Positions 37,284 through 48,185 of a stretch of 64,000 bases of DNA are shown one piece after another. The position numbers were made by a program, and so were the translations under genes. The stretch covers positions 45,511,676-45,575,675 of the forward strand of contig CM049311.1 in assembly GCA_026874595.1 (NCBI GenBank), written 5' to 3'. This DNA is from Sipunculus nudus (taxonomy: Eukaryota > Annelida > Sipuncula > Golfingiida > Sipunculidae). How positions within the stretch are numbered: the first letter of the stretch is position 1; the number at the start of each line of letters is the position of its first letter. The notes under the pieces are model-generated. The model did no database searches, was not told the origin of the DNA, and saw only the letters and a program-made list of their open reading frames with translations.

Positions 37284-37435
37284 CAACTGATACAACAGAA
37301 GGACACTGCTGGCAGCAAAGAAGCCCTGACCAAATATTCCCTGTTTCCTTCCATTGAGCACATTCTCATCCAGTTCCACAAAAGAATGTCTGGCTTAGCC
37401 TGTGGCACCTGCATCATCATCTACAATCTCAAACA
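37284..37435 (+). CDS. MORC3: MORC-family ATPase, exon at the ATPase/S5 junction (start uncertain)
   Basis: It encodes QLIQQKDTAGSKEALTKYSL then FPSIEHILIQFHKRMSGLAC and GTCIIIYNLK. This fits the MORC segment with (S)L..ILEHSLF..GTRIIIWNL at the start of the S5-like domain. The donor is GTGAGT at 37436, phase 2. The start is uncertain. Acceptors at 37283 (CTTTACAG) or 37262 leave phase 0, which does not fit the phase 2 end of exon 3. A weaker acceptor at 37315 (CTGGCAG) would fit directly. Otherwise a small exon was missed in the intron. Later MORC exons (rest of S5, CW zinc finger, coiled coil) were not found in the window. Confidence 0.75.
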
Positions 37436-37671
37436 GTGAGTCTTTTATTTGTTTTCAAGCTCTGCTCTTCCCTCTGCTTCTCTTCAGATATTCCAGTTAA
37501 ATGCTCTACAACAGACACAAGGTCAGTTCAGATTTAAAAATCTATTACATTTCTAGTTTCATCATTTTTAGCTCAGCTGATTTTAAGTCATGATTGGTCT
37601 TTTTATTCCTTTAAATTCTGGTTGGCTGGCTTAAAAATCTAAAAACTTCTAAATTATTGTATTCCGATTGT

Positions 37672-39646
37672 TTTTTAGCTCAGCTGACTATAAGTCATCT
37701 GAGCTATAGTCGTGGTCCTTTGTCCGTAGTCCGGCCGTCCGGCTGTCCGGCCAGCCGTCCATTAACAGGGCGTGTTTTGAAACTGTTGGACCTACGATTC
37801 CAAAATTTTGCATACCATTAGATGTCCCCAAAATCTCCTACTATACCAAAAATTGGGTCATTAGGACTTCATTCCTTCGAGATATTAAGGAAAAACCTCC
37901 GTTTTCCATAAAAACACCATTGTTACACTTCAAGGCTGCTTAATATCAAAATCACTGATCTGTTTTTGATCATATTGAGTATTCACATTCTTCCATACAT
38001 TTTTTATGAACATACAAAAAATTAGGTCAGTGTTGGGTATTATTTTGAAGTTATGGGCCAAAATATAATGCAGTTTTTAAAAAATCAGGAAATATATTTA
38101 CTAACCTAACATGAGAATTGCTGAAGCTAAAGACTTTTTTTCAAGAATATAACTTTATTTAATCAAGATTCAATTGTTTACCCAAAATTAGATCTGAATT
38201 TTGCAAATTTTTCAAGTTATTAGCATAAATAAAAAATCAATACCTTAAATTTTGTCCAACTTTGGCAATGGCACGTTTTTTCCCTGTAAGCACTGTTGAT
38301 TTAATTTTCATAGCATATATTAAGAAGGATTTAATCTGTTAAAATCTGAAATTTCAAAGAAATTGATTGAAAAGAGTAGCATTTATTCAAGTTTTCATAC
38401 ACCATGTCAAGTGTTTATATCTAGCCCACCTAGTAGTACAGCCTTCACTTGCATTATGTAACCTACCCCAGGCAGCTTGCATTGGCTCAGCTTGGCCACT
38501 ACTAGCAGGCTTCCTCTCTACCCTGCACTCCCCCCTCCCCCCCCCCCCCCCCCCCCCCCCCGATGGTGCATAAACTAGATGAATGTTATTATTTTCTGTA
38601 TTTAAATCATTCTTATTCTAGGCTATGCTACATTTTAGATTTTGTATTGTACCACCACGGTTACAATGATTAAAGTGCACATTTAATTGTGTCCACCAAG
38701 TGGTGTATTGCTATGAAAGTGTGGATGTTCATCAGAAAAGAAATTCTTACTTCAGAAGAGTAAAAACTTCACCAGGTGTGAAATTCCAGTAATAAATTAA
38801 AGCTGAGATAGTAATTAGCACAATGATATTGTTTGTCCCTCATTCAACCAAGAGTGTGTATACTTTATTTGAAAGGATGTTTTATTTTATCAAATTTACT
38901 GAATCTTTTATTTTATTTCGGTGAATAAAATTAAGCATGTACCATGTGCAAAACTTTTTAATAGTGATTCAAGGAATAATCTTGTAGATGCCATGTTGTG
39001 GCATTATTTTCTTTTAAATTCAGTTTAAACATTTGTGATTTAAAAATAATAAAATATATGTGTATGCATAATATGACCCAATATTAGCTACACTCTGGAT
39101 ATATAATGAATGCAACTTTTGCAACAATTCTAATATTTTAACTTATATTTTCAGTTTTTTTACTCTTGATATATAATGATTGCAACTTTTGCAACAATTC
39201 TATTATTTTAAGTTATATTTTCATTTTTTTATTAAAAATTTATAAAACTTTTAAATAAAAAAAATGATTCAGATAAAAACTTTTAACAGAAAAAGTGGAT
39301 ATGCTAAAAAAATATAGGCTTATATATAAACTTAAATGCATTATTCCCTTGAAAGTGAAATAAAGGTATTAGTCCATTCTGTCCACTTGCCTGTCCATCA
39401 GTATATTTTCATATGCATCACAGTATCTCAAAACTTTTACTCTTTTTCTTCATGACAGTCTTGTCAGGGTATTAGTTTGCAATCATATATTTAGAAATTT
39501 ACTATAATCAAGTAGGAGGGCCCCTTTCCTCTTAGCTTCTCATATTCTTATATAAATGAAAAACATTACAATAGAATATTTTGCATATTTTGCATTTGCA
39601 AAAATTTCAAACTTTAGCTGAGCGCCGTGACCCATGGGTCCCTTGT
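37672..39646 (+). mobile_element. Family A element, full-length reference copy
   Basis: It starts TTTTTAGCTCAGCTGACTAT and ends CTTTAGCTGAGCGCCGTGAC..CCCTTG at 39646. It has the standard body, a long C run (about 38530-38561), the 38606-39440 block shared with 8541-9088 plus 13267-13484, and the 39449-39646 tail shared with 22274-22474. A local duplication of about 60 bp lies at 39090-39220. A shorter head fragment precedes it at 37565. Confidence 0.85.
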
Positions 39647-40290
39647 TTGACCTCTGACCTTTCCTCTCTGCCCAGTGTCCATTTGTGCGTCTGTTTCCAT
39701 ACATAAACCCACATATCTTGGGAACCGTTTGACCGATCAGGAAAATATTTTGTGCAAATGTAGCCCTTGGATGGCTTTATAACATACACAAAAAAATGGC
39801 GGTGCCACCTGCAACCATGATTGCACAGTGTCCATATATTCATCTGCCTTGTGTTAAAATCACTCATATCTCTGCATTGGTTTGACTTATTCACCTGAAA
39901 TTCAGCATGCGTATACATCCTGGATAGCTTTCTTGATTTTATGACAGGTGGCGCCACCTACATTCATGTTCATGCTGCAGACATCCAAGCTCATATCTCG
40001 GGAACTGTTTGACCGATTTGGCCAAAATTTTGCATTTGTAGATCTAACATAGCTCTTTATTATATGCAAAACTGGTGGCACCACCTTCAACCATTTTGCA
40101 CACCGTCCCTCTTTTTGTCTACCGTGGGATAATATCACTCATATCTTGGCAGTGGTTTGACATATCAACCTAAAATTTTGCTGTTTTATACATCCTGGAC
40201 AGCTTTCTCAATTTTATGACAGGTGGCGCCACCTACATACTAGTTAAGGCTGCAGACATCCAAGCTCATATCTCGGGAACCATTTGACCA
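39647..40290 (+). mobile_element. Family H fragment truncated at both ends
   Basis: The sequence matches family H from GACCTCTGACCTTTCCTCT through about two satellite monomers with GGTGGCGCCACC, then ends at about 40290 without hairpin or CTAG. Its left border falls directly on the CCCTTG end of the family A copy at 39646. Confidence 0.8.
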
Positions 40291-40465
40291 ATTTCACTGC
40301 ATAATTGGAAAGGAATGTCACTATATACAGGTATCGTCTATTGGTCTTTGAACTGACCTTGTCAGCCAAGTATACTTGTTTTTCCCCAGGCATTCAGTAT
40401 ATTCTGTTAATTTATTATGCATATGTAGTTTTATTACGTAAACATGATTGTGAACTTTTTCTTTG

Positions 40466-40714
40466 TTAATGAGAATTTTCTCTGTTAAAGTTTATACGCA
40501 AGAGTAAGCCAACCGAAAATATTCCCATATTGGGCACTCTTGGACAAAATGATCCAAAACTGATCCACATGACAATGTTATTGATTCGATGGTCACTGTT
40601 CCACATTGCATCTTCTTCTTTAATCACAAAGACAGGCTTTTCCCCGGTTAAGATGATCCCCACACTGTGGTCAAACAGTGCCGGCTTCGTCACCCTGTGA
40701 CAGCCTGCATCCAT
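40466..40714 (-). CDS. Unassigned possible exon or coding relic
   Basis: This is an 82-codon open frame whose composition is more protein-like than its AT-rich surroundings (PALFDHSVGIILTGEKPVFV, then IKEEDAMWNSDHRINNIVMW). I do not recognise the family. A possible acceptor (GATGCAG, minus strand) precedes GCTGTCACAGGG, and AG-rich sequence ends the frame. It could be an exon of an unknown gene or a decayed transposon gene. The - strand is opposite to MORC. Confidence 0.3.
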   Translation of the reverse strand: MDAGCHRVTKPALFDHSVGIILTGEKPVFVIKEEDAMWNSDHRINNIVMWISFGSFCPRVPNMGIFSVGLLLRINFNRENSH

Positions 40715-40855
40715 CAGTGGTCGCTGCTAAATATACCCATGTAAAAGCAGTGAAAAGTGGGAGTATGAAAAATGCTGCTTACACCAGTGGTCACTGCTAT
40801 TTATACCCACATAAAAGCAGGGAAAAGTGTGCATGTAAAAAATGCTACCTTGTGA
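40715..40855 (+). repeat. 70-bp tandem duplication
   Basis: CAGTGGTCGCTGCTAAATAT.. at 40715 recurs as CAGTGGTCACTGCTATTTAT.. at 40785, each ending AAAAATGCTNC. The two units are moderately diverged. Confidence 0.8.
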
Positions 40856-40859
40856 ACTT

Positions 40860-42320
40860 GCATATTGAGAACTCTCAGATATAATTTAAGCTTTTAATCA
40901 TTGTAAAAGTGGAGGAAAATGTAAAAATTAGCGCTTGTTTTGTGTGCCTATAAGTGCTATAAGTCTTTTACAGCCTATGATACATGCCTGACCATTTGGA
41001 TGTCCACAAGGTAATAGGACTTTAGGAGTGCTGTGGATCAGTCATTAATGGTTCCCAAGGAAACTGAGTTGACATTCATATGCACTCAACCGGTAAACTT
41101 AACTGACTATTGTGATCTATGTACAGTGTTTTTCTCTGACATTGGCTGTCTTAAAATTGCCTGTTCTGATATCTGAGGTTTATATAATAAAGATAATTTC
41201 TTGGACCTTTTTAAAAAAAAAACAAACCAAAAAATGCCAATCCCACAGCCCACAAGCTGTGTTTTGTATATAACTACAAGTTTATAAAGGACAAAATGGT
41301 TGCCAGTCATAATCACCATTCTCCACACATGAAATCTGTCTATGAAAGTCAAGGATAGATCTCATGCACACATTCATGCATATAGCGCACGCTTACTGCT
41401 GAAATTGAGCCATTTCGCCTGAGAAGCGTAAATTACAAAAATTAAGCAAATGGAGCTAATATAGCTGACAATAATGACATTATCCATTCCAAATATAACC
41501 AACAACAGGTATTTTGAAAAATATTTTGTGTATTGATAATATCTCTAATGGTATTGTAAATATAAACAGAAACTTATGCATGTGTTCCTTGGATAGTTTA
41601 TGTGATACAACTGCTTCCAGAATTGTTGAAGATGTAAATGCACAGTGATAGTGCAACAACACTTGTTGTGGTCTTTACAACATTATGCAAAAGAATTACC
41701 TGAATAAATTGGGGGATTAACTATTATTGCATGCGGACATAAGATATGTGTCTCAAGGGATCGAGAGTCACATGTTGTTTACATTTTATGATCATCCAGG
41801 TTAGGTGGCGACTGGGTCAGATGTCAGGTCAAACGTGCTTAAGTCCCTGAATGCCAGCAGGGTTTATTCATTTTGGACAATAGACCTTAACCATGTGCGG
41901 AGGTTGCATAGTTACATGTCAAGTGAGGACATCTAGTGGCAGATCAGACCAACAAGAGGTTTCATAAATGAAAAATAATTGCCAAATGTACTGTGTTTAC
42001 TGACAGCTTGTAGATAAACGAGCTCATGCCTCCATCACAGTGGTGTAATATCCACCGGAAAAAACCAAAGTTCATTCATATTTATATGTACTCAGATTAA
42101 GCAAAAAGCAACATAAATTCTACAAATAAGGCAGGCGAATAAAGACTAAGGTAGCTCATCCAGTTTTCATCACATTAAGACTTAGATTCAGTATAATCAT
42201 GTTTCAATTTTACTATGAAGACTTTTATTCAAAATTAAAGATATCTTTCTTTCTACAGTATGACTTTATTATGCTGTGCATTATTATGCTGTGAATGTTT
42301 AGAAAAAGATAAAACCCCAG
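40860..42320. other. Stretch without recognised genes
   Basis: AT-rich unique-looking sequence. No conserved exon, RNA gene or transposon end could be supported on either strand. Confidence 0.5.
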
Positions 42321-42324
42321 AATA

Positions 42325-43060
42325 TTTTTAGCTCAGCTGACTGAAAGTCATCTGAGCTTATAGTCGTGGTCCATTGTCCGTCGTCCATCCGTCTGTCTGT
42401 CCGTTACACTGGCACGTTTTGAAACAGTGAGACCTACAAATCCAAAATTCGGTATACCATTATATGTCCCAAAGATCTCCTACCATACTGAAAATCAGGT
42501 CATTATGACTTTGTTCCTTTGAGATATTAAGGAAAAACCTCAAATTTCCATTAAAACCTATTATCACAATTCAGGACTGCCTAATATCAAAACCACTTAT
42601 CTGTTTCTCTTAATATTTAACAGAAGTATTCTTCTATATATCTCCTATATACATGCTAGAAATTAAGTCTATTCAGTGTAATTTCTTTAAGTTATGGGCC
42701 CGAACATAATGGACTTTGTAAAAAAAAAAAACCAGGAAAAATATTTACTCACTTAACATGAAAAATTCTGAAACTAGAGACTTTTTTCCCAAGAATATAA
42801 CTTTCTTTAATCAGGATCAATTGTATACCCAAAATTAGATCTGAATTTTGTAAATTTCTCAAGTTCTTAGCATAAAAATAAAATCAGTACCTTAAAATTT
42901 ACCCAATTTTGACCTTGGCACATTTTTTTTTCATGTGAGTACTGTTGATTTAATTTTCACTGCATGTTAACATAAGTATTTAATCTGTTTAAATCTGAAA
43001 TTCGAAAATAAAAGCTTGAAAATTAAGTTAGTTATTGAATTTTTCTTGAGGCTCTATTGC
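42325..43060 (+). mobile_element. Family A element, 3'-truncated copy
   Basis: It starts TTTTTAGCTCAGCTGACTGA. The body includes GTTTTGAAACAGTGAGACCT and AAGGAAAAACCTCAAATTTC and runs to about 43060. No CAGCTGAGC..CCCTTG end follows. Confidence 0.75.
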
Positions 43061-43482
43061 AGTCACTTGCTTTGTTAACATGCAGGTTGGCCACTCCTGG
43101 TCACTGGAAGTCAGCTGTGCTAAGGTTCCTAATTTTTAACAGTCACTGGGGGAGATCCCCTGCTGTGACAGTTGTACAGTTATTCTCATATCACCACCCC
43201 GTACTGTCAAACCCAACCCACCAAGTTTAATGCACCAACTGTTATTGTGTTCACTGTATCTCCTTAATTGTAATGCTGTTTCCACTCCAATATACAAAAA
43301 TTCCCTTGAAAAAAAGTAATTCAAGGTGTAATCCAGAAGATGCCATGTTGTGTTTATGTAGCATTTTTAAAGAAATCAATTTTCTTTTAAATGATTTTAA
43401 CAAATTAAAATATAATTAAACTCATCAGTTTGCATAAATATATAAAATATGAAGCAAATTATGGATAAATAAAGGCCCAATA

Positions 43483-44082
43483 CAGGATATCGCTAATGCA
43501 GCTTCTCTTGTCGGTGGAGGAGAAAAACGACTGGCTGGCGCAGCCGGAAGCTTGTTTGTGCAGGCAAGCATGATTCAGCCGGACACTCATTAAAACGGAT
43601 GAAACTGACAGTCCCAACTTTGTTGGCTTATACGCGCTATGGAATCGCTTTAATTAATCATTGAATAAATACGAGGTTACAATTAATTGTTTCGACCATA
43701 ATGTATCATAATTCAGGGAAACTTGCAAAATATGACGTTTATCAATGACAAAAGACCCTGTGTATGTTTCCCTTATATCATCCGCTACAAGGCAGTTGAT
43801 TCAAGATCAAATTCAGATGCAAACCCTGCTGAATGCAGAATTTTCTTATGTCTTTTCATGTTTTGTATTATGGTTTAACACGCAAAAATAAATATGATGA
43901 ATAATAAGTATCAGGATGATCGGCTGTTAAAAACAAGATGTCCAGTGCCCACACTGCCGTGTTAAATGAATGAGCTGGTCAGGCTGGATGCTAGGGGGCA
44001 CTAGTTGTTTGCCTGCAGATTTTCAAGCAGGCAGTCATTTACTGCCTCCACACACGAGAGTATCAGTATTAGCGATATCCCG
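43483..44082. mobile_element. 600-bp MITE with terminal inverted repeats and TA duplication
   Basis: The left end is CAGGATATCGCTAATGC. The right end, inverted, is CGGGATATCGCTAATAC. TA flanks both sides (43481-43482 and 44083-44084). Length is exactly 600 bp, with no transposase frame. The TA duplication and 17-bp inverted repeats fit a Tc1/mariner/pogo-mobilised MITE. Confidence 0.8.
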
Positions 44083-44589
44083 TATTTAAAATTGTAAAAT
44101 CTGAATCAAGTATTATTTTTAGCGAACCTGTGAGCTTATGCGATGGTGTGGCGTCGTCCGTCGTCTGTACGTTAACCCATACTATCTTGAAAACGGCACG
44201 AATTAGCATCACAAAATTTTATGCATATAATAAGTCATCTAAAAAACTCGGATTTTGCTTATTTTTTGGCTAACTGCATTCAAGTTCTCTCAAGTTTGTT
44301 CGAATGGTTTAAGTTCGGTGATTTTTGGCCGAGTTACAGGAAGTTGAACTTAGTCATCTGTCCAAAAAAGCATACTAAAATTACAATCTCAGAAATGGCT
44401 TGAGCTATCATCACCAAATTTTATGCCAATGTTGGTCACATGAGTCATATCTGAAATTGAGGTATTGGTGGCGCCACCTGCATCGGCCTTTTTGTACAGG
44501 GGTCATCAATGCCCGTATCATACTGACAGCTACAAATAACTTCTTCTCTGAAACGAAATGGCCAAATTGTTTAATATCGCACAGAAATG

Positions 44590-45230
44590 ATCCTAGGGTA
44601 GTGCTTTCTGAAGTTTGTTCAAATGGTCTCAGTTCAGTGACTTTTGGCTAAGTTATGGGAAGCTGAATTTAGTCATATGCCATAAAAGCCCATTTTAGCT
44701 AAGTGGCTACAAAAATCTTCTTCTCAAAAACCACTGGGCCAAATTCTGAAATCTCACACATAAATTATCCTTAGATGTTGATAATTCAAATTTGTTTATA
44801 TGGTCTCAGTTCAGTGACTTTTGGCTGAGTTATGGGAAGCTGAATTTAGTCATATGCCATAACAGCCCATGTAAGCCAAGTGGCTACAAAAATCTTCTTC
44901 TCAAAAATCACTGGGCCAAATTCTGAAATCTCACACATAAATTATCCTTAGATGTTGATAATTCAAGTTTGTTCAAATGGTCTCAGTTCAGTGACTTTTG
45001 GCTGAGTTATTGGAAGCTGAATTTAGTCATATGCCATAACAGCCCATGTTAGCTAAGTGGCTACAAAAATCTTCTTCTCAAAAACCACTGGGTCAAATTC
45101 TTAAATCTCACACATTTATTATCCTTAGAAGTTGATAATTCAAGTTTGTTCAAATGGTTTTGGTTCATTGATTTTTTGCTGAGTTATGGGAAGCTGAACT
45201 TTGCCATTTTGCTGTATTTTCCCATATGAG
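44590..45230 (+). repeat. 177-bp tandem repeat inside family B
   Basis: TGGCTACAAAAATCTTCTTC recurs at 44704, 44881 and 45058, exactly 177 bases apart. Less similar half units lie on both sides (GGTCTCAGTTCAGTGACTTT near 44625). Confidence 0.9.
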
Positions 45231-45973
45231 TTATAAACCTACAAAATGTTTTTCGACTGATGATACTGAGGCCAGTTTGTTTAATATTTTGCAAGAAAAA
45301 TTCCCTGAATCATTCTAATAATAATTGTCTTTTATGGTTCCAAAAAATGAATTTTGGCTAAATTAAAAAGATTGAATTGATTCATTTTACCATATATGTT
45401 AGCTGTGTGAAGCAGATACATCTAGCCTAGCACCAGTTTATCAGCATCCATTACATCATGCCTCTAGAATTTTAGATTTCAGAATACCTATGGAAAATAT
45501 TGACAAGAATGTTTTTTAAAAGCTTTTAAAAAATGTAGATTTATGATATTACATATCATCTGTACACTAACTCATAATTTCTCAGGAATAGCAGGAGCTA
45601 CCATCCCCAAATTTTATGCAATTATCAGTCACATATCAAATGTTGATGGATTCAGCTTATTTTTGCTATCTGCATTTACTTAGATTTTACAGGAAAAAGC
45701 TGAAAAAAACTTTAAAAGTCTTCTTCTTGTAAACAGTCAAGCGAAATTGTTCAATATTTTACAGAAATGATCCCAGAGGCGAGCCTTCTCAAGTTTGTTC
45801 AAATGGTTTGTGTTGGATAAATTTTAGCAGAGTTACATAACAGGCCAAGATTGTGTATGTTTCTTGAATAGGTTGAGAAACTGCCAACTGTTTCAGATTT
45901 GGCAACAGATCAAGAGTTCATTCAGTGCAGCCAAATTTAGGTCAACAGTTCAATCAGTGCAGCCAAGCACAAG

Positions 45974-46062
45974 GCATGTGATCACCTCATGGGCAGCATG
46001 TGATCATCTCATGGGTAGCATGTGATCACCTCATGAGTATCATGTGATCACCTCATTGGTGT
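45974..46062 (+). repeat. 22-bp tandem repeat with GTGATCAC palindromes
   Basis: CATGTGATCACCTCATGGGC and variants start at 45975, 45997, 46019 and 46041. It lies inside the family B copy. Confidence 0.85.
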
Positions 46063-46777
46063 CATGCCCCTCAGGGCTGCATATGGAGCCAATCTGTGAG
46101 CTTATGCAATTGTGTGGCTACTATTTCAGATTTTGCAATAGGCAAAAGGTCAGCCTGGATTTATTTATAGCTTTGGCAGACTGGCAACTGTGTCAGATTA
46201 TGCAACAGGTCAAGAGTTCACTCAGTGCAACCAGGTACAGGTCCAAAGTTCACTCAGTCTAGCCAGGTGCAGGTCAAGAGTTCACTCAGTGCAGTAGCCT
46301 GAGCCAGTAATTTGTCACAGTACAATCAGGGCAACAGCCTTCTCACCTAAGCCTGGTCAGCCCCATGCATCAGACTCAAGGTAAGTTTGATGTATTGGCC
46401 TGATATTCTGACCTGTCTATGTGTCTTTAATGGCTTTCTCGTTCACAAGACAGGTGTCGCCATCTACAACGACTTTTGCAAAGTGTATGTGCCTGCTTAA
46501 TTCTACTGAGGAATTTGATATATCAGCCTGAAATTGGGCATATTTATATATGTCAGATAGCTTTGTCGTATACAAGACTGGTGGTGCCACCTACAATAAT
46601 TTTTGTGTTGTGTGCATCCATGCCAGAATTTCAGCAGTGATGATTGTGTATTGTTTCTTGTTCAAAATGTGTAGTACTTGCATTGTTCATATATATGAAA
46701 AGTAGTGGTTCAACATTGAAGCGTTATACCTGGTGTATATCCATATGCACAGGTTCGCATTAGGCCTGTAGGCCTTG

Positions 46778-47580
46778 TTTATATATTTATTGTTTTGCAA
46801 ATTTAAAAGATATATTTTTGTTGTAAAAAATTAATATACATTTGTATGCATGATGTGGTGTTATCTGATTGAGAATTATGATGATGCAATTTAGAATTAT
46901 AAATAAACTTTTATATAGATATATAGATTATTTTTGAAATGTGTATAAATATAAACTTAAAATAAAAAAGATGATTTGATAATAAACGAGGTTCTAATTT
47001 GTTCTTTATTTTCCTGCCTCAGCAGAATTGGAGATCATGCAGGCTTTGTTTGCCCTGTATTTATATGCAAAAGTGTTGTTAATCCAACCTCCCCCCCCCC
47101 CCCCCCCCAGCTGCATGCAGTTGATTCCTTTGCACCTGTGCACTGGGACATTAGTTTTTAATTGAAAATGTATAAAATTTATTGGAAAATAATAATTGGA
47201 TTAGAAAAAATTAAGATCTGAATGAAACATATTCTTTCCTCAGGGGATTGGAACATAAAGTGATCAGCTCTGTCTGTCCATCATCTCTCCGTTATCCTTA
47301 AATATATATTATTTATGAAATTTCTCCTATAAGCACTGTTGAAATAACTTTCATATGCTGTGTGTGTATGGAATTAAGCTATTAAAGTCTGAAATTTGAA
47401 AGCAGTTTATATATTCAGTTGAATAATATTGCACATGTTAAACTTTTATCCCATCATTCCCCCCCCCCCCCCCCCGACCACCACAACCAAGTCCTTTTAT
47501 CAGTGGGGTTATATTTATATGTGTTTTAGTTATATTTCAACTGTATACATTTTATAAAATAGAAAAAAACATATTTAATG

Positions 47581-47630
<50 letters not shown>

Positions 47631-47943
47631 ATATAAATAATAGGTCCAATTTAACAAATATGTAAACTACTGAACTGTCAACAGTTAATCAAAAAGCCAA
47701 CCAATGATCATGGTATTAATATTCATCTTATGGTCACAAAATGCTCACATGCTTTAATTTTAACATTAGGAAATGCATGGTTTGGTCACAAAATATTATT
47801 TGAAACAATTTCTTACTTATCAATTTAAACCTATTCTCTCTGGTGGGAGAGCCCAGAATATTCCATTGTCCATTGACTGATAAAAGGTTTGAGAGGTAAC
47901 ATAATATTTATTAAGAAGCCACGTAAACAAGTGTAAATGTGTT
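46778..47943. other. Low-complexity stretch
   Basis: It holds C runs (47090-47108 and 47459-47475), an AT run of about 50 bases at 47586-47635, and a segment 47470-47820 that matches 7780-8140 (family A body). No gene is seen. Confidence 0.65.
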
Positions 47944-48185
47944 GAGTAAGGTATAGTTTGTTCCCTTAACATAACAAGAGGAAAATGTGATGAGTAAGGT
48001 ATGGTTTGTCTCCTTAAGAAAACAAGAAGAAAATGTGATGAGTAAGGTATGGTTTGTCTCCTTAAGAAAACAAGAAGAAAATGTGATGAGTAAGGTATGG
48101 TTTGTCCCCTTAACAAAAAAGAGGAAATTTGATGAGTAAGATATGGTTTGTTCCCTTAACAAAACAAGAGGAAAATGTGATTTGT
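47944..48185 (+). repeat. 48-bp tandem repeat, five units
   Basis: GAGTAAGGTATGGTTTGTCT units start at 47944, 47992, 48040, 48088 and 48134. Because 48 is a multiple of 3, repetitive open frames appear on the - strand (HTLLITFSSC type). There is no sign of a real gene. Confidence 0.9.

Larger units (their letters stand above)
44116..46777 (+). mobile_element. Family B Helitron-like element, full-length copy
   Basis: It starts TTTTTAGCGAACCTGTGAGC and ends CACAGGTTCGCATTAGGCCT then GTAGGCCTTG at 46777. CACAGGTTCGC is the exact inverse of GCGAACCTGTG at the start, and AGGCCTGTAGGCCT forms the 3' hairpin before CTTG. A second start-like motif (CTGTGAGCTTATGC) near 46095 suggests two fused units. 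Internal tandem repeats are listed separately. No protein is encoded. Confidence 0.8.

Noticed and set aside
47820-48162. Repetitive - strand frames of 83-98 codons
   Set aside because: They are produced by a 48-bp tandem repeat and have no start or splice context typical of a gene.
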